Assembly (NCBI GenBank): GCA_023091735.1
Contig: JALKBU010001060.1
Span: 1 to 17,436, forward strand
DNA: 17,436 nucleotides
Direction: 5' to 3'
Source of the DNA: Trichomonas tenax
Taxonomy: Eukaryota; Parabasalia; Trichomonadida; Trichomonadidae
The notes beneath the pieces were generated by a model that worked only from the letters and a program-made list of their open reading frames with translations, was not told the origin of the DNA and did not search any database. Position numbers and translations under genes: made by a program. Shown in pieces: positions 8,343-16,799 of this stretch. Every line of letters starts with the position of its first letter. Position 1 is the stretch's first letter.

Positions 8343-8568
8343 TGACGTGTAAAATTTTTAATGTTAATAGTTTTTTGCTGTTTATGATTTAAGTAATTAA
8401 ATTTATTCATAAAATTTTTCATTTTGACATTACTGACCAAATCTGACATATAAATTTAAATTATCATTTTTAACATGATATGCAATTCATAATGGAGTAA
8501 ATTTTAACTTAAAATAAAAGAATGACGTGTAAATAGTAAATTTTGCCGTGTAAAGTCTTCAGTGTAAA
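8343..8568. repeat. Dispersed short repeat TGACGTGTAAA
   Basis: TGACGTGTAAA occurs exactly at 8343-8353 and 8523-8533. A one-mismatch copy, TGCCGTGTAAA, lies at 8544-8554 and a shortened GTGTAAA at 8562-8568. On the minus strand, the sense strand of the membrane-protein gene, the word reads TTTACACGTCA and lies about 330 to 560 bases upstream of that ATG. The ACGT core resembles bZIP-type sites in general; the actual binding factor is unknown. Confidence 0.5.
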
Positions 8569-9140
8569 AATTTTTGGTGTCAAAATATGATTTTGGAACA
8601 AAATTTTGTGTTTAACACATAAAAGAAGGATTTCTCTTGATAAATGATACACTATACAGAATATATATGCTATTTTTGATCATTTTAATTACATAATCAT
8701 TCTCATTAATGAAATGGAATGTTTTTTGATAGAATAGATTTATTTAAGCTTAGAAGAAGTTTCTTGCTATCTAATCTATAAAGGAGCGAGTGCCAATATA
8801 TCAATAAGTTTTAATTGTTTTTTCATTATGATATTGGATCGATCTGTTTTGTTTATCAAATTGAAATGTGATTAATCAAATTATCAACAGCAATTTATTG
8901 CTTGAATTGGTGCTTTCTTGTTATTCGAGTTGCTGGGCTTTTTCAAATCTATCTGATGAACATTCTTATTCTTTTATCTGACTTTGATCTCATAGAAGGC
9001 AAAAAAAGACAGCAGAATATTCCATTTGTGTAATTCTTGCATTAAAAATATTTCAACGTCGCGGAGTGGCAATTTAAGGAACAGATAACGTTTTAAAAAT
9101 GCAGTGAAGCCAACTCTTGAAAAGCCATAAATTGATTCTT

Positions 9141-9144
9141 TTTA
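9141..9144 (-). promoter_or_regulatory. UAAA overlapping the stop codon of the U-box gene
   Basis: The TAA stop is followed directly by A, so the UAAA polyadenylation signal described for Trichomonas overlaps the stop codon. This fits the compact 3' ends of the group. In such AT-rich DNA a chance match is also possible. Confidence 0.4.
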
Positions 9145-10095
9145 ATCGATTTTGATGTTGGTGAATTTTGGAGATAAAATTTCAATGTTATCATTCGTAA
9201 TAAGAGTCAACAAGTTTTTGGATACGAACACGCCTGTTATCGGATTCTTTCTGTTCTGCCTGATGGCCCTCATCCATGTGGAGTAATCCAAAACAGTGCC
9301 ATCAGGCGACATCGCTGGATTCTTAAAGTATTCCAATGAAACGGGATCCTTTTGCTTCAGCAATGGATTCATTTTATCTGAATTAGCTTTGGAAGTCCTG
9401 CGTCGTGTCTTTACGATATATCCTTCATCCCGTTGAAGGAATGTGACCGATTTCAATGTATAAAGTTGTGATAAATCTGCTTCTGCAATCGATGTTTGTT
9501 TTTCTGGATCTGCATAAGATTTATATGTGTTTCTTGGGACAACAACCTTAGAATCGGGTCTCGTACATTCGAAACTCGCCAATTTTAATTCTGGCTGCGT
9601 GGATTTCACATTTTTTGTAAGATTTGATGTTGGTTGTGCTTTGACGATTTCGTAGCGATTGTATCCTTTTCCTTTCGATTCGAAATACATTTGACACATT
9701 CTTCCGCATTTTCCTGGAATTGCGAGCGAAAATATTCCCCAAGTATCAGGAGACGTTTTTTTCCTGGGAATAATAGTCCTACAGCGTTTATTGAAGAGTT
9801 CTTTGTCCTTTGGGGACCATGTTTCAGTCATTACTTCATTCGAAGGGCAATTTAGATAAAAATAATAGTCGGCTGATAAATCTATTTGCATTTTTCCGTA
9901 CTTTTCGCATAGTTCATCGTACTCTTGTATCACTGATGCAGATAAATCCTCGAAATACTTTGGATTTTTCGAACTTGTGTTTTCAAATATTGCTTGTGTT
10001 GGTTTTTGTTCTGTTTCTTTGGTATATTTCGGTTCGCTTTCGTCTGAATAGTTCGAATAATCGCTTGTTTTGGACAATCTCAGTCTTCTTAACAT
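9142..10095 (-). CDS. SANT/Myb-like plus U-box protein, putative E3 ubiquitin ligase
   Basis: This is a 317-residue protein. The C-terminal region (about 249-306) is a U-box: KDPVSLEYFKNP (249-260), then PDGTVLDYSTW (264-274), NPITG (284-288) and a final leucine-rich segment through NDNIE, in the order and spacing of the family. U-boxes bind E2 enzymes without zinc, so a ubiquitin ligase role is likely. Upstream, about residues 91-138, is a SANT/Myb-like segment with regularly spaced aromatics: W93, F101, W119, then IPGKCGRMCQMYF (126-138), resembling the Myb phrase W..IA..IPGR...QC...Y. The stretch between (about 140-245) is basic and ends in a TRRR-type run that could be a nuclear signal. 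The first 50 residues are polar and probably disordered. The ATG at 10095 lies inside a 20-bp perfect palindrome. TOR ends 143 bases upstream on the same strand. Real gene and U-box are firm; the SANT assignment is less sure. Confidence 0.82.
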   Translation of the reverse strand: MLRRLRLSKTSDYSNYSDESEPKYTKETEQKPTQAIFENTSSKNPKYFEDLSASVIQEYDELCEKYGKMQIDLSADYYFYLNCPSNEVMTETWSPKDKELFNKRCRTIIPRKKTSPDTWGIFSLAIPGKCGRMCQMYFESKGKGYNRYEIVKAQPTSNLTKNVKSTQPELKLASFECTRPDSKVVVPRNTYKSYADPEKQTSIAEADLSQLYTLKSVTFLQRDEGYIVKTRRRTSKANSDKMNPLLKQKDPVSLEYFKNPAMSPDGTVLDYSTWMRAIRQNRKNPITGVFVSKNLLTLITNDNIEILSPKFTNIKID

Positions 10096-10108
10096 TTCGA
10101 AATGTTAA
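10089..10108. repeat. 20-bp perfect palindrome across a start codon
   Basis: TTAACATTTCGAAATGTTAA reads the same on both strands. It contains the start codon of the U-box gene on the minus strand (10093-10095) and an equivalent ATG on the plus strand (10102-10104). The bases just outside (10088 and 10109) do not pair, so the palindrome is exactly 20 bp. It overlaps the initiator-like site of this gene. Confidence 0.85.
10101..10105 (-). promoter_or_regulatory. Initiator-like site of the U-box gene
   Basis: ACATT on the minus strand matches TCA(+1)YW at four of five positions. It would put the first base at 10103, with an 8-base leader. It lies inside the palindrome, so palindrome symmetry, not initiator function, may explain the match. 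Confidence 0.35.
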
Positions 10109-10238
10109 TCAAAAACACAAAACAAAAAAAGAATACTAAAATAATAAGTTTTAATTAGAATCTATGTTTTTTTTCGAAATAACAGGAAAATAAAAAATAA
10201 ATTTCACACAATTCCGTAAAAATATAATAAATAGGAGA

Positions 10239-13200
10239 TTACCACCACGGGAACCAACCTCTCCACATCTGGCACAAGTTCTTAATATCCGTGGCTTCCT
10301 TGATGAGTCTGTCGACCTGCTGGATATGATCCAATCTCTCGCCTTCGAAGTCAGTGCCGACGAGCTTCGAGTGGATCCTGTCTGTGATGAGCTGCGCGCT
10401 GTTCCTCTCAGCGATGCTCTCGGACCACTGCGCGAGTGGGTCGTAGATGAAGACTTCGAGGATGCCGTTGATCTGCTCACCGTTGTTCCTGATGAGCTCC
10501 ATGACGTTCTCGCAGCAGCTCCTGAACGTTCCTTCGATTCTGGAAACTTCTAATGCGTTCGTGAGAATGCGTGTGAGTCTAAACGGGACCTTTTCTGGTG
10601 CCTTCTCTCTGTGCTGGGCAACTTCGAAGCAGTCACCGAAGTCGATGTGGACGAGCTTGGCGGTCTTGGACTTGATCATAACGTTCGAAAGGTGCCTGTC
10701 GCCGAGGCCGAGGATGTAACCGGCCATTGACGTCATCGCGAGTGATGTTGTGTAGGCTGTTCTCCTCTCGATCCAGTGTGTGGAGTCTGATGAGCCTGTG
10801 AGCAGGATCATCTTGAGATCGTCGCCCTTTGTTGCAGCAAGACCCTTCTTGAAGGAGAAGAGCTTGTCTATACCTTCGATCGTCTCGAAGTTCGGGCAGG
10901 CCTTCATTGTTGTCTGGTACTCGACTTCGACGTTGATGCCGTACTTCTCTCTGCGCTGCTTGATGAGCTCGTAGACCGTGTTGCAGTTCGTGACCCAGCC
11001 AATGAGACCGACCTGGCCTGTGAGGGGAACGACGTTGTATGTCGTGATGCCGAGGTGCTGCTTCATCGGGATCGTCGACGTGTTGACTAAGCGTGTGATG
11101 TAGCCGAAGAGCTGCATGACACGCTCATCGAGTCTTGTATCTTCGTGGGCCTTGAGAAGGAATGTGTACTTCTTACCGTCGTTGCCGAAGATGGCCATTC
11201 TTCTCGGCCTCTGCTTTGACTTCATGACTGTGAGCTTGGCGTCGATCTTCTTGATCTTGATGATCTCTTCACCATACTTGAATGTACCCGGGACCATGAC
11301 ATCGTAGTCCTCCTCGGACGCCAAGTACTCGGATGCCTCCTTCAACTGGATGTGGTTCATTGCGTTGATGACCGGCTTCAACTGGTTGAAGATGGAGACA
11401 TAGATGGTCCACGCCTGGATGACGTGCATCTCGTCGTTCTTCGCCTTGTAGTCCATCAAGAGCTTCTTGGCGCGCATGAGAAATTCACCGTACTGTGCCA
11501 TGAACGAGACTTCGAAGTATGACTCTGGCTTCGACTCGATGACATCGTGCGCGGACATAAGAAGCTGAGCCATATCGTTGATGTCCTGCCTGATGAGGTA
11601 AGCACGAGAAGCTTCATCGAGGACGCCATACCAAAGCTCCCACCATGAGACGGCAGACCTGCAGATTTCCTGCGTGAATTTGAGCATCGATCCGACGGCC
11701 GTTGGATAGATGACCCGAAGCTTGTCGTAAATCGAGGAAGCGATCTTCTGTCTGACTGTTGTGTCGCTCTTGAGAGGAACCATGAGCGGATAGAGCATTG
11801 TGTGCGGAAATGATGAACCTGTGGCAAGGAGAATATTGGAAATGATCTGGCGGAGCTGCTCATCATCAGAGGAAGCACGAGCGATGATCTGAGGGATGAC
11901 ATCAAGCCAGACGTAGATTGGAATTGTTGGGAGCCTGGACTTGAAGAGGTTGTACATCTCAGCGGAGCCAAATCTGAATAAAATAGAGAGAACACGAAGT
12001 GTGAATGAAAGCGGATCAGTGGCAACAACGAGACCGTTGATTGATGAAAGAATTGCATCCATGATGTAACTCGTTTTCTTCGTCTTCTCGAACAGCTCAA
12101 GGTTGATGATACTCCACTGCGTGAGTGCTTCAGCGCTGGAGCTGATCATGTCTGTTGCCTTCTTGAAGAACTCCCTGGCCTTGCCAAGGTAGCCGCCGCT
12201 CTTGATGAACTCGCCGACGCTGAGGAAAGCATTGCCAGCGATCTGCGATGGTGTGTTCGGGTTTTTAGCAATCTCTGTCATCTTCGTGATGGCATTGCTA
12301 GAATCGCCTGAGAGCCAGAGATACTTGGCATAGATGTAGTTGAGATCGAAGTCGTCCTTGTTTGTGGAAAGAAGGTACGGAACAGTTGTCTGAAGGACTG
12401 ATGACGCGCGCGCCTTGACAGCTGTGTCGAGGAACTTCATCCACATTGGCTTCGTCTCCTGGAATGACTGGACTAAGTTGATAACTCTCAAGTTCCTGAA
12501 CATGACCTTGTAGTCGTTTGGAAGAAGCTCGAAGCGTTGCCTCCAGCGTCTTGAGATGCTTTCGCATCTCTGGGCAGAAAGCTCGCGCTCGATTGGAGAA
12601 GCTGTCATTGGGACAACGCTTGCCTCCATGTAGTCGATAACTTCGTTGAGTGTGCGGATGATTGAGACCATCTCAACTTCCGGATAAGCGCGTTCATAAT
12701 CTTCGCTGATCATTGGGAAGATTCTATCGAGCTTCTGCTCTTCGATCGACTGGATAAGCTTCCTTGCCTGGTCGAACTTGCGCTGGTTGACTAAACCGTA
12801 TAAAGCGTAAATCATCTCGAAGTGGTTTTCGGACTTCTGGTCGAGTTCACTTGAAACTTTGACGAACTCGTTGATGTCGAAGAGACCCCAAAGAGCTGCA
12901 GCAGTGTAGTGTTTGTATTTGGCATCGATCTTAGAGAATTCCTTCAACTCTTGGTATCTCGAGAGCTGGTTGAGGCAGTTCAACTTACCAAGGATGACCT
13001 TCTCGTTCTTCGGATCTTCCTTGAGTGTCTGATCGTACTCCTTGAGGGCATCCTCCCAAAGGCCCAATCTCTCGGCGAGTTCACCCTGTGAAGCATTGTA
13101 GCCTCTGACGAGGTTGCATCTGAGAATACCGTTAGCGGCAAGAGGAAGATCGAGCTGCTGGTTGATTGTGATCAAGTCATCGGCGACATCATCGACACCT

Positions 13201-16200
13201 TCATCGAAGAGTGACTCCGCAGCTCTGAGAGCCTGAGCGAGGTTGTTGCACTGCAAAGCCTTCTGCTTGGCGATCTGCATTGGGACTGGCGCCGGGCTTC
13301 CGAGGACTTCGATCAACTCTATGACTGCGAGGAAGTTGATCATGATGTAGCGTGGAACATTCGGAGAAATGAAGAGAATCTTGAGAATCTCGTTGACTGT
13401 GTCGGATCCCTTCATGTCGTATTGGAAGTAGAGAATAGCGAAAGCGAGCGGGAAGATCGAATCCAAGACAGGGAGGTGCCTCTCCGCGAGTGAAGCGCAT
13501 GAAGAAATAGCACGAGATGAGCTGCTGCGGATAACAGTGTTGACAACTTCGTTGTACCAGATGATCCACGCTGACTCTGTGTGTATTGTCGATGGTATCT
13601 TGATCTTGACTGCTTCGTTGGTGATGGCAAATGAAGATCTCGACAGTCTGACTTCTCTTGCGTTGCCAGTACGCTTCTTTGTCTCGGGAGCCTGCGTTTC
13701 GGCAATGATGGCAGCAGGTGGTGTGGCGCCGATTTCAATCATCGCGGAGTACATTTCGAAGTTCTTGTTTGCCGAAATGTTGAATGTCTGAGCGATGCGC
13801 TGCTTGTAGAGAAGGAACTGAGATCCAATGTTGACAGAGACAACGAACACGATGTCGAGGCACTGGTTGTGGAGCTCGCGATTGATCTTTGAAACTCTGA
13901 TCATTGAGTTGAAGATGTATGAAGCGAGTTTCACACCGCCATCGTTGACAATGATTGGCTTAAGTCTGATAAGAGCCTGGCGAGCATTGGATGTTTCGAG
14001 GGCGTTGTCGTTGATGTAATCTAATATCGGAGGAATGATAATGTGTGAAACATTGGTGATTAATGTGTTGAATGAAACGAAGCATGAGAGAATAGTGTCG
14101 ATAGTCTTGAATGGAAGGATGCCGATATCCTGCACGAACATCGAAGCAACACGCGGCATGTGGGGAACAAATGCATATGGAATGGAGATGACGAGCCACT
14201 CGCATGTTCTTGTGATGACGACAGGATCGATGCTGCCCCATTTCTCGATGAGCAAGTCAATAACGTGTGGAACAAGTGGAACAAAGCGTGTGCCAATAGC
14301 TGTGATAAGAGTAGCCATGTTAGAGAGAAGGACAGAGATTGTTGAAGCACCCTTAGACTGAAGCAATTCGTTGATTCTTTCGATGAGATAAACTTCGAGT
14401 TCAGAATCAAGAGATCTGTTTGTCTTCAAGAAAGTTAAAAGAGCTTCAATGGCAGCCGGGTGGAGCGCAGCCAGCGATTCGTTACCTAAGATATCAAGAA
14501 TGTTGATAAGGCCAATACCGACGGCTGTTTCGAACAGAGCCTGAAGCGGATCCCGGCATTTGGATGTGGAAATGAAGTGGTTGGCAGAATTGATCTTAAT
14601 CTCTTCGTTGACATTGATATCATTTGTGTTACCCATAAGTGTATTGACATATGTCGTACTCGAGGCACCAAGGATACCAATAACGTGGAGAAGGCGCATC
14701 TTGTCGACGGCGTTCTTTGGTAATTTGGCGATCAACAGCAATTTCGTGAAAATGTCGTTGTCTGATGATAAGAGGTGATCTCGGATCTTTGTATAGCGGA
14801 GTGATGAGAAAATCACGTCTAATGTAGCATTGAGTCTGTTTGCTGAAGAGTTGATCAAAAGAGAAGAGCGAATGTGATTGGAGAGCAAATTGAGGTCAAC
14901 TTCAGTAGGAGACAGGGGAACGAGAATGGCCAAGAGCTTCAGTGATATTGAAGAAAGGCGCTGCTGAGATGACAAAAGTCTTTGAATAAGGAACTGAATA
15001 TAAGGTAAATGCTGTCTCTGGTGCTGAATTAACTCCTGCTGGTTGCCAGATGCTGCTTGCGTGAGTGCAATAATGAATATCTGAATATCTTCCTTGATAA
15101 TTGTGGATGATGTTTGGAGATTACGAACTTTTTCTTGTAATATTGCTTGAATGATTGCCCTGACGAATGGGAAAGAAGAAAGAGAGCAAAGACGCTCAAA
15201 CGAAATTAACCTGATTTCTGGTTGAGAATCGTGCAGCAATGATTCCAATGTTGTAACGAGAGACTCATCGACATGATCCAAGGAGATCTTTTCGATCAAA
15301 TACTTGCGGAGATCCTTGTCTGTCTCAGTTGGAATTAAAGCCAAAAGTCTCTGCGCGAGCTCGATAGAAAAGCTATGAGATAAGAATCTAAGGCAGAGCT
15401 TGAGACAAAGGCGCTTAACTTCAGCATTCGATCTGTTCATGTGTTTGAGATATTCAAAGATGAGTGGCAAAGAAAGGATATTTGCGTTGATTTCTAGTGT
15501 AATGATCAATCCGAACATGTTCTGTACCTGATCATCTGGAGAGCTGATGGACAAAAGGACAGAATTCGCGATTGAAAGCAATATCTTAGTAATAACCAAT
15601 CCTTTGTCACCAGCAGTGTCGATATAGCGCTTGAAGCCCGAGATCAAGAGTGGGTTCGATGCGTAATGGTAAATTTTTGATGCATCTTGCTGGAAAAATT
15701 CATCTTTCGCGATATCTAAAGCGAGTAAGCAATAAGCTGCTTCCGGACAGTCGAATCCTTCTGTCACTGCCTTTCTGCACTTAGCAATGAGTGGGAATTC
15801 ATCATTAGCGATGATTTTTCCTTTAGTAAATACGAAATTACCTAAAGCGACTAAACCCTGTTCTCTGTTTGGGGTCTTCTTTTTGATGTTGTTGTACATG
15901 AGAATATAGATTTGGAATTGTGTTTCGAGCTTGAATAAATCAGGTGTCGTTCTCCAGATCAACGGAAGGACTGGATAAGCGTAAATCCTGATAGAAGGCT
16001 CCTTGTTGGAAAGGATATCAAGAGGGACTTTCGTGAATGTGCATAATTGAGTTGCCTTTGGGAAATGATCAAGAAGATCACCGAGTGCGCGGCAAACGCC
16101 TGGATATTGCTCATACTTTCCCTTCTCGAATGACTTCATCAGCTGTTGGATGACGCCTTGAAGCAAGTTTGTCTCATAATCGAGAACTGTAATTAATGTC

Positions 16201-16799
16201 GCGCTGATAACATCGAAGATCTCTGGATCTTGGTTCTTGAACGACTTGATGATAATATTTGTGATGTGCATAAACACACCTTCAAGGATTTGCGGGAAAT
16301 TTCTAATTAAAATGGTAAGGAGTTGGAAACCAGCGAAACGAGGTTCAGGATCCTCGTCAGAGACCCACGCAAGTGCGTGATCTTTGAGTGGGTTGAGGAT
16401 TAAACTGAAAGAATTCTTCAAAGGTTTAGAAATGAACAACAAAATGGACTCGAAGTACTTCCAAAGCATTGGGTTCTTGTCCGCCGGGATGGCGATGATG
16501 TCTCTAGACAGTTTATCGGCTAAATAGCTCTTGTCAATATTGGGAACTTCAGATAGTGCATTAACGAGCACAGTGTAAAGTAAACCATCTTTGATATGCG
16601 CAATGGAAATGGCAGAGAATACCTCGTCGATTTTATACTGCGAGTTTGTGCCGTCTTGGTTCTGTATAACTTGACGCGCGCAAGATGCTTGAAAACCACG
16701 AATAGCGTTCTGAAATAGCTGCGATTCCTGGACCGGGAGGTATTTTTGTACCATCTGTATATATTTCTGGACATTGTTAATTGTTTTATCCTGTTCCAT
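10239..16799 (-). CDS. TOR: TOR (target of rapamycin) PIKK protein kinase
   Basis: This is a complete, intronless 2186-residue Ser/Thr kinase that controls growth in response to nutrients as the core of TOR complexes. Helical HEAT-type repeats fill about residues 1-1060. The FAT domain starts near W1078 (ESAWIIWYNEV, like mTOR DDWLEWLRRL) and includes GLWEDALKEYDQ, matching mTOR HEWEDALVAYDK. The FRB domain spans about 1715-1815, beginning WWELWYGVLDEASR. The kinase domain (about 1840-2110) has the ATP lysine K1883 (FLLKAHED), GLGDRHLSN with D2034 and N2039, and HIDFGD with D2053. FATC covers about 2154-2186 and ends LCQMWRGWFPWW. TOR identity, as opposed to ATM or ATR, rests on FRB, VMQLFG, IGWV, DCFEVA.HREK.PEKVPFRLTR and the FATC. 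Oddities: FATC lacks its second cysteine, the insert between kinase and FATC is very short, and the HEAT region is some 300 residues shorter than in human mTOR. The frame opens at a TTG (16808), but the ATG at 16799 follows a perfect initiator. No UAAA lies within 80 bases of the stop. Confidence 0.97.
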   Translation of the reverse strand: MEQDKTINNVQKYIQMVQKYLPVQESQLFQNAIRGFQASCARQVIQNQDGTNSQYKIDEVFSAISIAHIKDGLLYTVLVNALSEVPNIDKSYLADKLSRDIIAIPADKNPMLWKYFESILLFISKPLKNSFSLILNPLKDHALAWVSDEDPEPRFAGFQLLTILIRNFPQILEGVFMHITNIIIKSFKNQDPEIFDVISATLITVLDYETNLLQGVIQQLMKSFEKGKYEQYPGVCRALGDLLDHFPKATQLCTFTKVPLDILSNKEPSIRIYAYPVLPLIWRTTPDLFKLETQFQIYILMYNNIKKKTPNREQGLVALGNFVFTKGKIIANDEFPLIAKCRKAVTEGFDCPEAAYCLLALDIAKDEFFQQDASKIYHYASNPLLISGFKRYIDTAGDKGLVITKILLSIANSVLLSISSPDDQVQNMFGLIITLEINANILSLPLIFEYLKHMNRSNAEVKRLCLKLCLRFLSHSFSIELAQRLLALIPTETDKDLRKYLIEKISLDHVDESLVTTLESLLHDSQPEIRLISFERLCSLSSFPFVRAIIQAILQEKVRNLQTSSTIIKEDIQIFIIALTQAASGNQQELIQHQRQHLPYIQFLIQRLLSSQQRLSSISLKLLAILVPLSPTEVDLNLLSNHIRSSLLINSSANRLNATLDVIFSSLRYTKIRDHLLSSDNDIFTKLLLIAKLPKNAVDKMRLLHVIGILGASSTTYVNTLMGNTNDINVNEEIKINSANHFISTSKCRDPLQALFETAVGIGLINILDILGNESLAALHPAAIEALLTFLKTNRSLDSELEVYLIERINELLQSKGASTISVLLSNMATLITAIGTRFVPLVPHVIDLLIEKWGSIDPVVITRTCEWLVISIPYAFVPHMPRVASMFVQDIGILPFKTIDTILSCFVSFNTLITNVSHIIIPPILDYINDNALETSNARQALIRLKPIIVNDGGVKLASYIFNSMIRVSKINRELHNQCLDIVFVVSVNIGSQFLLYKQRIAQTFNISANKNFEMYSAMIEIGATPPAAIIAETQAPETKKRTGNAREVRLSRSSFAITNEAVKIKIPSTIHTESAWIIWYNEVVNTVIRSSSSRAISSCASLAERHLPVLDSIFPLAFAILYFQYDMKGSDTVNEILKILFISPNVPRYIMINFLAVIELIEVLGSPAPVPMQIAKQKALQCNNLAQALRAAESLFDEGVDDVADDLITINQQLDLPLAANGILRCNLVRGYNASQGELAERLGLWEDALKEYDQTLKEDPKNEKVILGKLNCLNQLSRYQELKEFSKIDAKYKHYTAAALWGLFDINEFVKVSSELDQKSENHFEMIYALYGLVNQRKFDQARKLIQSIEEQKLDRIFPMISEDYERAYPEVEMVSIIRTLNEVIDYMEASVVPMTASPIERELSAQRCESISRRWRQRFELLPNDYKVMFRNLRVINLVQSFQETKPMWMKFLDTAVKARASSVLQTTVPYLLSTNKDDFDLNYIYAKYLWLSGDSSNAITKMTEIAKNPNTPSQIAGNAFLSVGEFIKSGGYLGKAREFFKKATDMISSSAEALTQWSIINLELFEKTKKTSYIMDAILSSINGLVVATDPLSFTLRVLSILFRFGSAEMYNLFKSRLPTIPIYVWLDVIPQIIARASSDDEQLRQIISNILLATGSSFPHTMLYPLMVPLKSDTTVRQKIASSIYDKLRVIYPTAVGSMLKFTQEICRSAVSWWELWYGVLDEASRAYLIRQDINDMAQLLMSAHDVIESKPESYFEVSFMAQYGEFLMRAKKLLMDYKAKNDEMHVIQAWTIYVSIFNQLKPVINAMNHIQLKEASEYLASEEDYDVMVPGTFKYGEEIIKIKKIDAKLTVMKSKQRPRRMAIFGNDGKKYTFLLKAHEDTRLDERVMQLFGYITRLVNTSTIPMKQHLGITTYNVVPLTGQVGLIGWVTNCNTVYELIKQRREKYGINVEVEYQTTMKACPNFETIEGIDKLFSFKKGLAATKGDDLKMILLTGSSDSTHWIERRTAYTTSLAMTSMAGYILGLGDRHLSNVMIKSKTAKLVHIDFGDCFEVAQHREKAPEKVPFRLTRILTNALEVSRIEGTFRSCCENVMELIRNNGEQINGILEVFIYDPLAQWSESIAERNSAQLITDRIHSKLVGTDFEGERLDHIQQVDRLIKEATDIKNLCQMWRGWFPWW

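Larger units (their letters stand above)
8012..9141. other. 1.1 kb AT-rich spacer, upstream of the membrane-protein gene
   Basis: This spacer lies between the 5' end of the membrane-protein gene and the 3' end of the U-box gene. It holds the repeat cluster listed separately (8343-8568). From about 8740 to 9070 the sequence is less uniformly A/T and includes a small perfect hairpin, AGCAATTTATTGCT (8889-8902). I looked for tRNA T-arms, snRNA signatures and C/D or H/ACA box pairs and could not support any. No open frame of note is present. Confidence 0.45.

Noticed and set aside
8740..9070. Possible non-coding RNA with a small hairpin and C/D-like boxes
   Set aside because: The TGATGA and CTGA words are only about 20 bases apart, too close for a C/D snoRNA, and no snRNA or tRNA signature is present.
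9810..10139. 109-codon plus-strand frame opposite the U-box gene
   Set aside because: Antisense to a well-supported gene, no motif; its aromatic-rich translation reflects the complementary strand.
11456..12100. 214-codon open frame on the minus strand inside TOR
   Set aside because: It overlaps the FAT/FRB-coding part of TOR in another frame and its translation is Ser/Arg-rich with no domain; a shadow of TOR codon bias.
684..16799. TOR and PP2A-B56 as a functional gene cluster
   Set aside because: They are on the same strand but about 8 kb apart with unrelated genes between, and trichomonad genes are transcribed individually; proximity is probably incidental.
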